DNA of 64,000 nt from Mangrovimonas spongiae (GCF_003944795.1 NZ_RWBG01000002.1:248001-312000); one strand, 5' to 3'; positions 44,772 through 54,936 are shown, numbered from the stretch's first letter. The notes: generated by a model not told the origin, from the sequence alone. Numbers and translations are program-made.

Positions 44772-46991
44772 ATGAAAAACTACCTACCAATTGCATTATT
44801 ATTACTAAGCATATCTTTATCTGCTCAAAACAAAAAAACATTAGATTCTGTTCAAGATTTAGGAGAAGTTATTATCTCTACAAATGTTATTTTTGGTAAT
44901 AAATACGTCGCAAAAAACAGAACAGGTTCTGCTTATTATGTTTCTCCAGAAGAATTAAGTAGATTTAATTATACCGATATTAACCGAGTTTTAAGAGCTG
45001 TACCTGGGGTTAATATTTATGAAGAAGATGGTTTTGGTTTACGTCCTAACATTAGTTTACGAGGCACATCACCAGAACGTAGCTCAAAAATTTCTATCAT
45101 GGAAGATGGCGTTTTAATTGCTCCTGCTCCTTATAGTGCTCCTGCTGCTTATTATTTTCCGTCAATAGCCAGAATGGAGGCTGTAGAAATTTTAAAAGGA
45201 AGTAGCCAAGTACAATATGGGCCTTTTACAACAGGTGGTGCAATTAATATGGTTTCTACACAAATACCAGATTCTTTTCACGCTAGTATTTTTGGTAGCT
45301 ACGGAACATTTAATACAGGGCAATTCCGAGCTAAAGTTGGAGACAGCAAAGAGAACATAGGTTATATGGTCGAGTATCTCAATTATAACTCTGATGGATT
45401 TAAAAACTTACTTAATAACAGAAATACTGGTTTTGATAAAAATGATGTTGTTGCTAAGTTTAGAATAAACTCAAATAAAGAAGCTGACTTAAAACAAGCT
45501 TTAGAGTTTAAATTTCAGTTTTCTGATGAAGTATCTCATGAAACCTACTTAGGACTAACGGATGATGATTTTAATGAGAATCCATTTGACAGATATGCAG
45601 CATCACAAAAAGATAAAATGGTGGCCGAACATTTGCAATTTTCAGCAACACATAAGTTGGATTTCTCTTCAAATGCTAGACTAACAACCGTAGGATATTA
45701 TAACAGGTTTCAACGAAACTGGTATAAATTAAACAACATTACTCTAAATGGAAATAAATTAGGTATCGCAGATATTATTAGCCAACCTAATAGCTACCCA
45801 GAATACATGCAAATAGTTAGAGGCCAAATAAACTCATTGGACGATGCTTTACAAGTAAAAGCAAATAACAGATTATATCACGCCAAAGGCGTTCAAACAA
45901 AATTAGATTATCATTTTAAAATCAATAAAGCGTTTCATGATATAGAAGTAGGATTACGTTATCATTATGACGAAGAAGATCGTTTTCAATGGGTTGATAA
46001 TTACAACATAAATAATCAAGGGATAATGGCTTTAACCCAAGCAGGTGAGCCAGGAACAGATGCCAACAGAGTTAGCTCTGCCAAAGCTTTTGCAGCTTAT
46101 GCCATGTATAAATTTAAGTACAAAAAACTAACTGTTACTCCTGGATTACGTTATGAAAACATTGTACTACATCGTGATGATTATGGTAGAAATGATGTGA
46201 ATCGTACTGGTACAGATTTATCTAGCCGAGAAAATAAAGTAGATATTGTTATTCCTGGCGTTGGTTTTAGTTATAAGTTTAATAATATGACTTCAATTTT
46301 TGGGGGTGTTCACAAAGGGTTTTCTCCACCAAGTAACACAACCGGACAAAAACCAGAAGAAAGTATAAACTACGAATTAGGCTCTAGATTTTCTATGTTG
46401 AATTTAAAAGGTGAAGTTGTTGCGTTTTACAATGACTATAGCAATCTTTTAGGTAGTGATTTGGCAGCAACAGGAGGAACAGGATCGTTAGAACAGTTTA
46501 ATGCAGGCGAAGTCAACGTTGTTGGTTTAGAAGCGCTTTTTAATTACAATCTTCTAGCAAAAAACGCTAAATGGAACTTACCAATATCATTAGGTTATAC
46601 GTACACGCATACCGAGTTTCAAAATTCATTTGGTAGCGATGACGACCTTTGGGGAGAAGTAGAAAAAGGTGATCAATTACCTTACATACCAGAGCATCAA
46701 ATAAACTTAATGATATCGTTAGAGCATAATCAATTTGAAATTAATGCTAGCGGACGTTATTTAGGAGAATTTAGAACGTTAGCTGGTTCTGGGTCTATAC
46801 CTAAAAATGAAAAAGTAGATTCTAATTTTGTGTTAGATTTTTCAGCAAAATATCACTTTAACACGCACTTAAGCTTAACAGGGAATGTTATCAATGCTTT
46901 AGATAGTGTTTATGCCGTTTCAAGAGTGCCTGCTGGATTAAGACCAGGAATGCCTTTTGCAGCAAACCTTGGTTTAGAGTTCAAACTATAA
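44772..46991 (+). CDS. TonB-dependent outer-membrane receptor, FecA-like
   Basis: A 739-aa receptor with a signal peptide ending SLSAQ and a plug domain at about 35-155 (LRAVPGVNIYEEDGFGLRPN, SLRGTSPERSSKISIMEDG, VEILKGSSQVQYGP), followed by a 22-strand barrel ending in LGLEFKL. It lacks both the carboxypeptidase-regulatory domain and the FecR signalling domain. Plug wording is that of the Fe(3+)-dicitrate receptor family, so ferric-chelate uptake is likely. Its promoter has a Fur-box-like inverted repeat. Divergent from the apbE operon; a bidirectional terminator follows. Confidence 0.92.
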   Translation: MKNYLPIALLLLSISLSAQNKKTLDSVQDLGEVIISTNVIFGNKYVAKNRTGSAYYVSPEELSRFNYTDINRVLRAVPGVNIYEEDGFGLRPNISLRGTSPERSSKISIMEDGVLIAPAPYSAPAAYYFPSIARMEAVEILKGSSQVQYGPFTTGGAINMVSTQIPDSFHASIFGSYGTFNTGQFRAKVGDSKENIGYMVEYLNYNSDGFKNLLNNRNTGFDKNDVVAKFRINSNKEADLKQALEFKFQFSDEVSHETYLGLTDDDFNENPFDRYAASQKDKMVAEHLQFSATHKLDFSSNARLTTVGYYNRFQRNWYKLNNITLNGNKLGIADIISQPNSYPEYMQIVRGQINSLDDALQVKANNRLYHAKGVQTKLDYHFKINKAFHDIEVGLRYHYDEEDRFQWVDNYNINNQGIMALTQAGEPGTDANRVSSAKAFAAYAMYKFKYKKLTVTPGLRYENIVLHRDDYGRNDVNRTGTDLSSRENKVDIVIPGVGFSYKFNNMTSIFGGVHKGFSPPSNTTGQKPEESINYELGSRFSMLNLKGEVVAFYNDYSNLLGSDLAATGGTGSLEQFNAGEVNVVGLEALFNYNLLAKNAKWNLPISLGYTYTHTEFQNSFGSDDDLWGEVEKGDQLPYIPEHQINLMISLEHNQFEINASGRYLGEFRTLAGSGSIPKNEKVDSNFVLDFSAKYHFNTHLSLTGNVINALDSVYAVSRVPAGLRPGMPFAANLGLEFKL

Positions 46992-47015
46992 TAAACCCTT
47001 AACATTAATAGATTT

Positions 47016-47040
47016 AAAAGCCACTTTTGTGGCTTTTTTT
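47016..47040. terminator. Bidirectional terminator after the FecA-like receptor
   Basis: A perfect 9-bp stem AAAAGCCAC / GTGGCTTTT with a TTTT loop and T-run, reaching the stop codon of the convergent HMG-CoA lyase gene. Confidence 0.88.
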
Positions 47041-47902
47041 AATGATATATACTAAAAATTTTAGTGGCTTCGTTATAGGCACTTTCAAAACTCATAGCAT
47101 TTAAGTCGCTAGATTTTTTTGAGGTGAAATAAGACAATAGTTTTTCGGTAGGCATATTTCCTGTGAGTTCGTCTTTAGCCATGGGGCAACCGCCAAAACC
47201 TTGAATAGCACCATCAAACCGTCTACATCCAGCTTTATAAGCGGCATCTACTTTCTCAAACCAAGTGGTTGGTGTAGTATGCAAATGTGCCCCAAACTCT
47301 ACGTGAGGATATTTGGGTATTAGGTTGGAAAATAGATAATCAATATTTTCTGGGTTTGATGTGCCAACAGTATCGCTTAACGATAATATTTTCACTCCCA
47401 TATCGGCTAACTTTTCGGTCCACTCTCCTACTATATCAACATTCCAAGGGTCGCCATAAGGGTTTCCAAATCCCATAGAAATATACACAACAACCTCTTT
47501 ATTAGAATTGTTTGCAATGTCTAGTATCTCCTTTAAAATATCTACAGATTGCGAAATGGTTTTATGTGTATTACGCATTTGAAAGTTTTCGGATATAGAA
47601 AATGGATACCCTAAATATTGTATGGGCTCATGTTTTGAGGCATCGTTTGCGCCACGTACATTAGCAATAATGGCTAATAGTTTACTTTGGGTTTTAGATA
47701 AATCTAGCTGCGATAACACTTCTGCAGTATCTACCATTTGTGGAATGGCTTTGGGCGATACAAAACTTCCAAAATCTATGGTGTCGAATCCAACACGTAA
47801 TAAGGACTGAATGTATTGCACCTTCTTTTGGGTAGGGATAAATGCTTTAATGCCTTGCATGGCATCTCTAGGGCATTCAATGATTTTTACGTGGTTGTTC
47901 AT
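47039..47902 (-). CDS. Hydroxymethylglutaryl-CoA lyase
   Basis: A 287-aa TIM-barrel enzyme of the HMGL/DRE family that splits HMG-CoA into acetyl-CoA and acetoacetate, the last step of leucine breakdown. Marks: KIIECPRDAMQGIKAFIP at the N terminus, the metal-binding HLHTTP, and the active-site Cys in QGFGGCPMAKDELTGNMPTE. The length is normal. Leucine dehydrogenase is encoded 9 kb away in the same window, consistent with amino acid use. Single gene. Confidence 0.94.
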   Translation of the reverse strand: MNNHVKIIECPRDAMQGIKAFIPTQKKVQYIQSLLRVGFDTIDFGSFVSPKAIPQMVDTAEVLSQLDLSKTQSKLLAIIANVRGANDASKHEPIQYLGYPFSISENFQMRNTHKTISQSVDILKEILDIANNSNKEVVVYISMGFGNPYGDPWNVDIVGEWTEKLADMGVKILSLSDTVGTSNPENIDYLFSNLIPKYPHVEFGAHLHTTPTTWFEKVDAAYKAGCRRFDGAIQGFGGCPMAKDELTGNMPTEKLLSYFTSKKSSDLNAMSFESAYNEATKIFSIYH

Positions 47903-47958
47903 AGAAATTCAAAGATAAGAAAGATTGTGTTCTACGAAAACGTTTTCTTGAAAACTCA

Positions 47959-48702
47959 TTATAATGAAAACAAAAAATTCCCTAAAAAGCCAAACCATAC
48001 ACTATATCCTAAAACACCTCCTATAAATCCTGCTATAATAAAACTTAACCTATATTGTTTGGGAAGAATTTTAAAAATAACTCCTATTGAGATTAACAAA
48101 CCTATTCCTGCTGTTATAACAGGAATAACCCATGGATTATATCCTAAATAACGTGATATTTTAAATTCATCACCATTAAAACTACTTTTTATTCCTAAGG
48201 CAGTTTCTACTAGAGCCATAACTGTATTAAAAACCTCTCTTAAAATAAAAAGACTCAAAAAAATGGCTAGCCAATCCCATAACTTAAAAGTTTCTTTTTT
48301 AAACGATTTCCTAAAATATAAAATTATAAAACCTAAAAACGATGTTAGTATAGTTTGTATTGGACCTCCTAGGGTAACCCAAATAGTATTTTTCCACTCA
48401 AACTTTGTTTCAATTCTATTTATTACATTTTCAAATTCTTTTTTTACGCTGTCATCTAATGCTTCGTATGGTGTGTTAAAATAAGTTTCGTTAAGTTTTA
48501 TTAACCTTTTGGTATCTTCATCTTCCATATAACCTTTAGGATAATAATTCATGCTACCATAACTTAACGTTGTATCGTAACCAAAATATTTTGCCACAAC
48601 AATATGTCCCATTTCATGTGATAACGTGCCAATAATTGTAAACAAAATAAACCCTAGAACAATATAAAAGGTTAGTTTAAAAGAGAAATTAGAATAATTC
48701 AT
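47959..48702 (-). CDS. Putative M50-like membrane metalloprotease
   Basis: A 247-aa integral membrane protein with about five hydrophobic segments. The first has LSHEMGHIVVAKYFG, an HExxH motif with the extra Gly-His spacing seen in site-2 proteases. A later segment WVTLGGPIQTILTSFLGF resembles the conserved GGP/AGP segment of M50 proteins. The usual third ligand motif (LDG) is not evident, so the active site may be divergent or absent. It lies 5 bp after lysE and may share its transcript. Confidence 0.65.
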   Translation of the reverse strand: MNYSNFSFKLTFYIVLGFILFTIIGTLSHEMGHIVVAKYFGYDTTLSYGSMNYYPKGYMEDEDTKRLIKLNETYFNTPYEALDDSVKKEFENVINRIETKFEWKNTIWVTLGGPIQTILTSFLGFIILYFRKSFKKETFKLWDWLAIFLSLFILREVFNTVMALVETALGIKSSFNGDEFKISRYLGYNPWVIPVITAGIGLLISIGVIFKILPKQYRLSFIIAGFIGGVLGYSVWFGFLGNFLFSL

Positions 48703-48706
48703 TGTT

Positions 48707-49327
48707 CTAAATTACGATTAAAATCGCAATCAGAACAAATACTACAATTTGAAGCCATTTTAAGTACACACCTATATTAGCATGTTGCTTAATGTAATTA
48801 GATATTGCTCCAGAAAGTATGGCAATAGCAGAAAAAATAATAAGAGATACTAACATAAACAACAAGCCCAACACGTAAAACTGTGTGACTTTACTTAGTG
48901 TATTACTAAACAAAAAGCCTGGGAATAAAGCCAGAAAAAACAACGACACTTTAGGGTTAAGCACATTCATAACAACGCCTTGTTTAAAAAGCTGAGTTAA
49001 ACTTTTCTTGGGAACGGCATTATCTCCATCTAAATGTAATTTCGAGCTACTTTTATACACTTTATAAGCTAAATAAAGTAAGTAACAAGCGCCAAAAATT
49101 TTAATGATTAAAAACAGGTCTTCATTATTTTTTATTATAGCTGAAACACCAAAAGCAACAAGTGTGGTATGCACCAAGCAGCCAGAAATTAATCCAGCTA
49201 CAGTTGCCAAACCAGACGCTTTTCCATGAGCAATGCTTTGCAAAAGCACATAAATATTATCTGGCCCAGGTGATATAGCTAAAGCCGATGTTGCTAACAC
49301 AAACGATATGAGAATATCGTAATTCAA
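48707..49327 (-). CDS. LysE family amino acid exporter
   Basis: A 206-aa inner-membrane protein with six hydrophobic segments and the LysE/RhtB marks SPGPDNIYVLLQS near the N terminus and LNPKVSLFFLALFPGF in the middle. It probably exports an amino acid or derivative. The start is TTG, directly after the pyrD stop TAG and in the same frame, so no ATG is available. Translation must restart at once or rarely read through. Confidence 0.9.
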   Translation of the reverse strand: MNYDILISFVLATSALAISPGPDNIYVLLQSIAHGKASGLATVAGLISGCLVHTTLVAFGVSAIIKNNEDLFLIIKIFGACYLLYLAYKVYKSSSKLHLDGDNAVPKKSLTQLFKQGVVMNVLNPKVSLFFLALFPGFLFSNTLSKVTQFYVLGLLFMLVSLIIFSAIAILSGAISNYIKQHANIGVYLKWLQIVVFVLIAILIVI

Positions 49328-50347
49328 CTACAAGCGTTTTAATATAGCTTTATTAATAGCTTTTATAAGTTTTGGCCCTTCATAAATAAAGCCTGTATAT
49401 AACTGCACTAAATCGGCGCCAGCATCTAATTTGTCTAAAGCATCTTTTGCAGAATGAATCCCGCCTACACCAATAATAGGAAATGCTTTATTACTCTTTT
49501 CTGATAAGAATTTAATTACTTCGGTTGAGCGTTGCGTTAAAGGTTTTCCGCTTAACCCACCAACTTCAGTTTTATTATCAGATTGTAAACCTTCCCTAGA
49601 TATTGTTGTATTAGTCGCTATAACGCCATCTATTTTTGTGGTTTTTACAATATCGATAATATCCAATAACTGTTCGTTAGTTAAATCTGGTGCAATTTTA
49701 AGTAAAATAGGCTTCGGATTCGACTTTTCGGCATTTAAGTCTTTTAACGTTTGTAGTAATTGTGTCAAGGGTTCTTTATCTTGTAACGCTCTTAAATTAG
49801 GGGTGTTAGGAGAACTTACATTTACCACGAAATAATCTACATAATCAAATAAAGCTTTAAAACAATACACATAATCATCGGTAGCTTGTTCGTTTGGAGT
49901 AACTTTGTTCTTTCCTATATTCCCACCAATTAATACACCTTTATTTTCTTTTAAGCGCTCAACGGCTTCATCTACACCTCCATTATTAAACCCCATACGA
50001 TTAATTATAGCGCTGTCTTCTTTTAACCTAAACAACCGTTTTTTAGGATTTCCAGGCTGCCCTTTTGGCGTTAATGTTCCAATTTCTACAAAACCAAACC
50101 CTAAATTTCCCAATTCATTATACAGTTTAGCATCTTTATCAAAACCAGCAGCTAAACCTACAGGGTTTTTAAAGGTTAAACCAAATAAATGTTTCTCTAA
50201 CCGTTTATCATTCACTAGATATGAGCTTCTAAATATTGAAGACACAAAAGGAAGCTTATTTAAAAAACGGATAAATGAAAACGTGAAATGATGAATATTT
50301 TCTGGATCGAACAAGAAAAAAATGGGACGAACGAAAGCTTTGTACAT
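49328..50347 (-). CDS. pyrD: Dihydroorotate dehydrogenase (quinone), class 2
   Basis: A 339-aa membrane-associated FMN enzyme that oxidises dihydroorotate to orotate in pyrimidine synthesis, passing electrons to quinone. The N-terminal helices (about 1-45) and catalytic Ser in [14 protein letters not shown] mark class 2. Other motifs: [20 protein letters not shown] and [15 protein letters not shown]. The length is typical. Stop codon abuts the lysE start in frame. Confidence 0.97.
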   Translation of the reverse strand: MYKAFVRPIFFLFDPENIHHFTFSFIRFLNKLPFVSSIFRSSYLVNDKRLEKHLFGLTFKNPVGLAAGFDKDAKLYNELGNLGFGFVEIGTLTPKGQPGNPKKRLFRLKEDSAIINRMGFNNGGVDEAVERLKENKGVLIGGNIGKNKVTPNEQATDDYVYCFKALFDYVDYFVVNVSSPNTPNLRALQDKEPLTQLLQTLKDLNAEKSNPKPILLKIAPDLTNEQLLDIIDIVKTTKIDGVIATNTTISREGLQSDNKTEVGGLSGKPLTQRSTEVIKFLSEKSNKAFPIIGVGGIHSAKDALDKLDAGADLVQLYTGFIYEGPKLIKAINKAILKRL

Positions 50348-50422
50348 AATACTAATTTGTGCTGCAAAAATAGTATTTTTGGCTATGTTTTAACGTAATA
50401 ACACTTCAAAAAAAATATCATA

Positions 50423-51667
50423 ATGATAGATAAACAACATATTATAGATCGATTTGTAAGCTATGTTACAATCGATACCGAGTCCGACCCAAAATCTGAC
50501 ACCACGCCAAGCACCGAAAAACAATGGGATTTAGCTAATAAATTAGTTGAAGAACTTAAAGCAATTGGATTATCCGATGTAACTATCGATGAGAATGCTT
50601 ACATCATGGCAACCCTACCAAGTAATATAGATCATGATGTTCCTGCCATTGGTTTTGTATCGCATTTCGACACCTCTCCAGACTTTACAGGTGCTAATGT
50701 AAGTCCTAAAATAATTCCAAATTACGATGGAAACGACATTCTTTTAAATAAAGAAGAAGGTATCGTACTATCGCCCGATTATTTTGAAGACTTAAAACTT
50801 TACATTGGGCAAACACTAATCACTACAGACGGCACGACACTTCTTGGCGCCGATGATAAAGCTGGGATTTGCGAAATTGTTTCGGCTATGGAATATTTAA
50901 TTCAACACCCAGAAATAAAACACGGCGATATAAAAGTTGGGTTTACTCCAGATGAAGAAATAGGTCGTGGCGCACACAAGTTTGATGTTGAAAAATTTGG
51001 AGCAGAATGGGCTTATACCATGGATGGTAGCCAAGTAGGCGAATTGGAGTACGAAAACTTTAATGCTGCTGGCGCTGTGGTTACTGTAAAAGGTAAAATT
51101 GTACATCCTGGCTATGCCAAAGGGAAATTGGTAAACTCCATGTACATTGCCACTGAGTTTATAAATTCGCTACCTAGGCTAGAAACCCCGGAACATACCG
51201 AAGGGTATCAGGGCTTTTTTCATTTGCATAATATGAAAGGTGCTGTTGAAGAAACGACTTTAGAATATATTATTCGCGATCATGATAAAAACCACTTCGA
51301 AGCTCGTAAAGAAGTCATGCTAAAACTGGCCGAAGAATTAAATACCCAGTACGAAAAAGAAGTAATTAATATCGATATTAAAGATCAATACTTTAATATG
51401 AAAGAAAAAGTAGAACCTGTAATGCATATTGTAGATATTGCAGAAGAAGCTATGAAACAACTGGACATTGAGCCTATCATTAAGCCTATTCGTGGTGGTA
51501 CCGATGGCTCTCAGTTAAGCTACATGGGATTACCTTGCCCTAACATTTTTGCTGGCGGGCACAATTTCCATGGACGCTACGAGTATGTTCCCGTAGAAAG
51601 TATTATAAAAGCGACACAAGTAATTTGTAAAATTGCCGAACTAACTGCTGAGAAATATAGTAATTAA
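50423..51667 (+). CDS. pepT: Peptidase T (tripeptide aminopeptidase)
   Basis: A 414-aa cytosolic M20 zinc aminopeptidase that removes N-terminal residues from tripeptides. Zinc ligands and active-site residues lie in [36 protein letters not shown] and the C-terminal [17 protein letters not shown]. The dimerisation domain (about 215-330) interrupts the catalytic domain as in all M20B peptidases. Single gene with a strong terminator. Confidence 0.97.
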   Translation: MIDKQHIIDRFVSYVTIDTESDPKSDTTPSTEKQWDLANKLVEELKAIGLSDVTIDENAYIMATLPSNIDHDVPAIGFVSHFDTSPDFTGANVSPKIIPNYDGNDILLNKEEGIVLSPDYFEDLKLYIGQTLITTDGTTLLGADDKAGICEIVSAMEYLIQHPEIKHGDIKVGFTPDEEIGRGAHKFDVEKFGAEWAYTMDGSQVGELEYENFNAAGAVVTVKGKIVHPGYAKGKLVNSMYIATEFINSLPRLETPEHTEGYQGFFHLHNMKGAVEETTLEYIIRDHDKNHFEARKEVMLKLAEELNTQYEKEVINIDIKDQYFNMKEKVEPVMHIVDIAEEAMKQLDIEPIIKPIRGGTDGSQLSYMGLPCPNIFAGGHNFHGRYEYVPVESIIKATQVICKIAELTAEKYSN

Positions 51668-51691
51668 AGTTATTCATATTATTTAAAAAGT

Positions 51692-51724
51692 AAAAAAGCA
51701 CAACAGTAATTGTTGTGCTTTTTT
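51692..51724 (+). terminator. Terminator of pepT
   Basis: A 14-bp stem AAAAAAGCACAACA / TGTTGTGCTTTTTT with a short loop, 25 bp after the stop. It may also end the convergent receptor transcript, whose stop is at 51745. Confidence 0.88.
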
Positions 51725-51744
51725 ACTATACTTACAATTCTATT

Positions 51745-54120
51745 CTAGAATCTATAGCTTAAAACAGCTGCAAAATTTCTAGGATCGGTTTGGTTTATAT
51801 AGCGTGTTCTGTAAGCATTATAGCCTATCTCATTAAATACATTATTTAGCAACACTCTAAAATTCCAGTGATTATTAAATTGGTATGCTGCCTGTATATT
51901 AGTTAACATATACGCCTCAACATTAAAGGGCTTTTGATTTGGCACAATACCTTCGTGAGTAACAGCACCAGCACTCCAATCGTTTATTGGTCGCTCGCCT
52001 GTATAATATACACCAGCTCCTAGAGATAAACCTTCTAGCTTTTGTTTAAAGCTATAATTAGCGTAAGCATTAAACGTATGTCTTGGTGTATTTAATGGTG
52101 CCGAACCGTAAACAAACGAGGTGTGTTCTTTATATTGCGCGTCTATATAAGAGTATCCTGTAATAACTTCAAGGTTATTTAAAATACGACCACTTAATTC
52201 AACCTCGATTCCCTTGCGTTCATCATTTCCTCCTTTTTGGTAAAATCCTGTTGCCACCCAGTTTTCATCGTAAACAGGTAAGTTAATATCCTTGTTATTA
52301 ATTTTAAATAAGGTAAAGTTAAAACGTAATCTATTATCTAACCAATTGGTTTTTATACCAGCTTCTATTTGATCGAAACGTTCATTACCTAATTCATTTC
52401 CATTTTCATCTAATCGCGTAGCCGATCTTGGATTTGAACTATTAGTGTAAGATGCAAAAACGTTAATATTTTTATATGGTGTTACAATAACTCCTGCTAA
52501 TGGATTAAATGCATCGCTTTCGGTAGTTTCTGTCTCGGCATCGGTTTGGGTTTTACTGTAGCGAATCCCAACAAACGATTTTAGCCAGTTATTAAACGTA
52601 ATCACATCTTGTGCTACAAAACCTAAAGCTCTAGACTCGGCTCCGCCAGCTCTTGGGGATGAAAAATTTAAGTTACCTGGCAAATTGTTTGTGTTTGGTG
52701 TAAATACATTAATCGTATCAACTGTCGATATTCTATCGGAATGAGTGCTGTACTTGGTTGTTCTATAATCAAATCCTACTTGAAAGGTATGTGATATAGA
52801 GCCGGTTTTTACTTCATCACCTATAATATCTACTTGTAAAACAGCATTGTCGTCTTGTCTGGTAGAGGTTGAATACCCACGGCTACGTAAATTGTAAATA
52901 GGGTCTCCTGTTATTTCATCTTCTACAACATTTCCTAAACTTGCGCCTTTATCATCTAAATCTAGATTGGACTTATAATAAGCAGTTTTTAAAGTTAACT
53001 TGTCATTTAGCTCTCTATTAAAACGTACTGAAAATGTTGTGTTTTTTGTTAGTGATTTATCATTTTTAAATCCTAAAAACTGGTCGTAAGGTAAATCGTA
53101 AATAGCATTAACGTTATTTTCATTTAAGTTTACAGTTCCTACATCTGGTGTTCTACTATCATCAAAATAGTCCATTTCTAATGTTAAAGTCGATTTATCA
53201 TCAATACGCCATTCTAACGACGGATTAATATAAAAACGCTCTGAAGAAATTCCAGAACGGAAGCCATCGGCACGTTCTAAAGCTCCATTAATTCTAAAGG
53301 CAAAATTTTTGCTCTTTGTTAAAGGTCCGTAAACATCATAAGCGGTTCTTACCTGTCCAAAACTTCCTGCTCGCAACGATACATTTCCTCCAAAATTATA
53401 TTTTGGTGTTTTAGTTACAATATTTACAACACCTCCTGGACTTCCAAGATCGGTAGCAACACCTTGAGTGATAGCCGAAGACCCTTTTAATACTTGAATA
53501 TTATCGACCCCTTGCATATCGGTTAAAATTCCGGTTCCTCTAAAATCGGAATGTACGCGAACGCCATTTTTTAAAATTGGAATACCGCGAAAACCACGAG
53601 ACGACATACTTTCTCTTTTATTACCATAAGTTGCAAAGGTATATACACCAGGTACATTTCGTGTAGCTTCTGATATGGTAAGATTTCCTTGCTGTTCAAT
53701 TAATTTTTCTGAAACAATAGAAATACTTTGAATTTGCTCATAAGGCGCTAAAGGTAATCTGGTGATTGCTTCTATTTTATCTGGGTGTTTGTAGCGATTT
53801 CCAAAAAGTTCGACCGTATTTAGATTATTATCCATTTCTAAAGTAAAATTCAAAGTCATATTGTCCTTTAATGTAATTGCTTTTGAGGTAGGTTTAAAAC
53901 CAATCGCTTGCACTTTTACAAGAATATCTCCTTGAACTAAGTTTTTAAGTGTAAACGCTCCAGAGTCGTTTGTCATAGTACCTGTATTAAGTTCTGCAAC
54001 AAGCACAGTTGCTCCAGAAACGGCAGAGCCATTCGTATCTACCACAGTTCCTGTTATGGTTTGGGCGGTTATATTTTGCATAAAACATAAGAGACAAAAT
54101 AGTGTTAGTTTTCGTATCAT
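51745..54120 (-). CDS. TonB-dependent siderophore receptor
   Basis: A 791-aa outer-membrane receptor. Signal peptide (FCLLCFMQNITAQ), carboxypeptidase-regulatory-like domain at about 21-95 (TGTVVDTNGSAVSGATVLV), plug at about 120-230 (SISIVSEKLIEQQGNLTISE, NVPGVYTFATYGNKRESM, DNIQVLKGSSAITQG), then a barrel ending in AAVLSYRF. SRGFRG and the plug order are those of FhuA/FpvA-type siderophore receptors. It probably imports a ferric siderophore. Its promoter shares an operator with the FecA-like receptor, suggesting common iron control. Confidence 0.95.
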   Translation of the reverse strand: MIRKLTLFCLLCFMQNITAQTITGTVVDTNGSAVSGATVLVAELNTGTMTNDSGAFTLKNLVQGDILVKVQAIGFKPTSKAITLKDNMTLNFTLEMDNNLNTVELFGNRYKHPDKIEAITRLPLAPYEQIQSISIVSEKLIEQQGNLTISEATRNVPGVYTFATYGNKRESMSSRGFRGIPILKNGVRVHSDFRGTGILTDMQGVDNIQVLKGSSAITQGVATDLGSPGGVVNIVTKTPKYNFGGNVSLRAGSFGQVRTAYDVYGPLTKSKNFAFRINGALERADGFRSGISSERFYINPSLEWRIDDKSTLTLEMDYFDDSRTPDVGTVNLNENNVNAIYDLPYDQFLGFKNDKSLTKNTTFSVRFNRELNDKLTLKTAYYKSNLDLDDKGASLGNVVEDEITGDPIYNLRSRGYSTSTRQDDNAVLQVDIIGDEVKTGSISHTFQVGFDYRTTKYSTHSDRISTVDTINVFTPNTNNLPGNLNFSSPRAGGAESRALGFVAQDVITFNNWLKSFVGIRYSKTQTDAETETTESDAFNPLAGVIVTPYKNINVFASYTNSSNPRSATRLDENGNELGNERFDQIEAGIKTNWLDNRLRFNFTLFKINNKDINLPVYDENWVATGFYQKGGNDERKGIEVELSGRILNNLEVITGYSYIDAQYKEHTSFVYGSAPLNTPRHTFNAYANYSFKQKLEGLSLGAGVYYTGERPINDWSAGAVTHEGIVPNQKPFNVEAYMLTNIQAAYQFNNHWNFRVLLNNVFNEIGYNAYRTRYINQTDPRNFAAVLSYRF

Positions 54121-54160
54121 TATTAAATTATTTTTATTTAGATTTATTATAAATACTGTG

Positions 54161-54210
54161 CAAATATACTATCCAAAACCGCATTAAAAAAGCTTATTTA
54201 GATTAAATTT
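54161..54210 (-). promoter_or_regulatory. Operator and promoter of the siderophore receptor gene
   Basis: On the minus strand a perfect -7 box TATATTTG (54168-54161) lies 26 bp downstream of the inverted repeat TTATTTA-gat-TAAATTT (54194-54210 in plus-strand reading). The half next to the -7 box is identical to that of the FecA-like receptor operator (44681-44697), and the spacing is the same. Confidence 0.55.
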
Positions 54211-54284
54211 AAATAGAAACATATAACTCTTTTGTTATAAGAAATTTAGAAATTGTATTTTTATAAAAAAGTCATGGAAACATT

Positions 54285-54881
54285 ATGAAAAAAGCCAGCT
54301 CTGTTGAGGAATACATTGAAAAACACGATAAGTTTTCAGAAGCATTAAGCCTTCTTAGGGATCTTATTCTTTCTACTGAAGTTAATGAAACATTAAAATG
54401 GAATGCTCCTGTTTATACCGTAAATGGTAAAAATGTTATCGGGCTTGGCGCCTTTAAAAACCACTTTGGAATCTGGTTTTTTAATGGTGTATTTTTAAAG
54501 GATGAGAAAAAAGTGTTAGAACAAGCCCAAGAAAAAACCAAAGCATTACGCCAAATGCGATTTGAATCGATTAACGATATCGACAAAACCATTGTTTTAA
54601 GTTATGTTAGAGAAGCTATCGAAAATCAAAAATTAGGGAAAGAGCTTAAACCCGAAAGAAAAGGAAAAGACGTTATTATTCCTAAAGAACTAGCACATGC
54701 TTTAAAGAGTAATAATACTATGGAAAAGGCTTTTAAAGCCCTTACCCCTGGAAAACAACGAGAATACTGCGAACATATTGCAAGTGCTAAACGTGAGAAA
54801 ACAAAGCTATCTAGACTAGAAAAAATAACACCTTTAATTTTAAAAGGTGTTGGATTACACGATAAATATAAAAACTGTTAA
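54285..54881 (+). CDS. YdeI/OmpD-associated family protein with DUF1801 domain
   Basis: A 198-aa cytosolic protein. The N-terminal DUF1801-like domain (about 8-115) has EALSLLRDLILSTEVNETLKW and NVIGLGAFKNHFGIWFFNG. The C-terminal region (about 130-198) has the YdeI/OmdA helical pattern IPKELAHALKSNNTMEKAF and LTPGKQREYCEHIASAKR. Family members are linked to stress tolerance, but no reaction is known. Single gene divergent from the siderophore receptor, with its own terminator. Confidence 0.88.
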   Translation: MKKASSVEEYIEKHDKFSEALSLLRDLILSTEVNETLKWNAPVYTVNGKNVIGLGAFKNHFGIWFFNGVFLKDEKKVLEQAQEKTKALRQMRFESINDIDKTIVLSYVREAIENQKLGKELKPERKGKDVIIPKELAHALKSNNTMEKAFKALTPGKQREYCEHIASAKREKTKLSRLEKITPLILKGVGLHDKYKNC

Positions 54882-54883
54882 AT

Positions 54884-54919
54884 AAAAAAGCCACTCAAAA
54901 AAAATGAGTGGCTTTTTTT
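54884..54919. terminator. Bidirectional terminator between the YdeI-family gene and yajC
   Basis: The stem AAAAAAGCCACTCA / TGAGTGGCTTTTTT with an A-rich loop lies between two convergent genes and ends in T on both strands. Confidence 0.88.
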
Positions 54920-54936
54920 ATAATAGTAATTTATAA

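Noticed and set aside
50423-51667. A peptide-uptake locus formed by pepT and the neighbouring siderophore receptor
   Set aside because: The genes are convergent with a terminator between them, and the receptor's plug and promoter point to iron rather than peptides.
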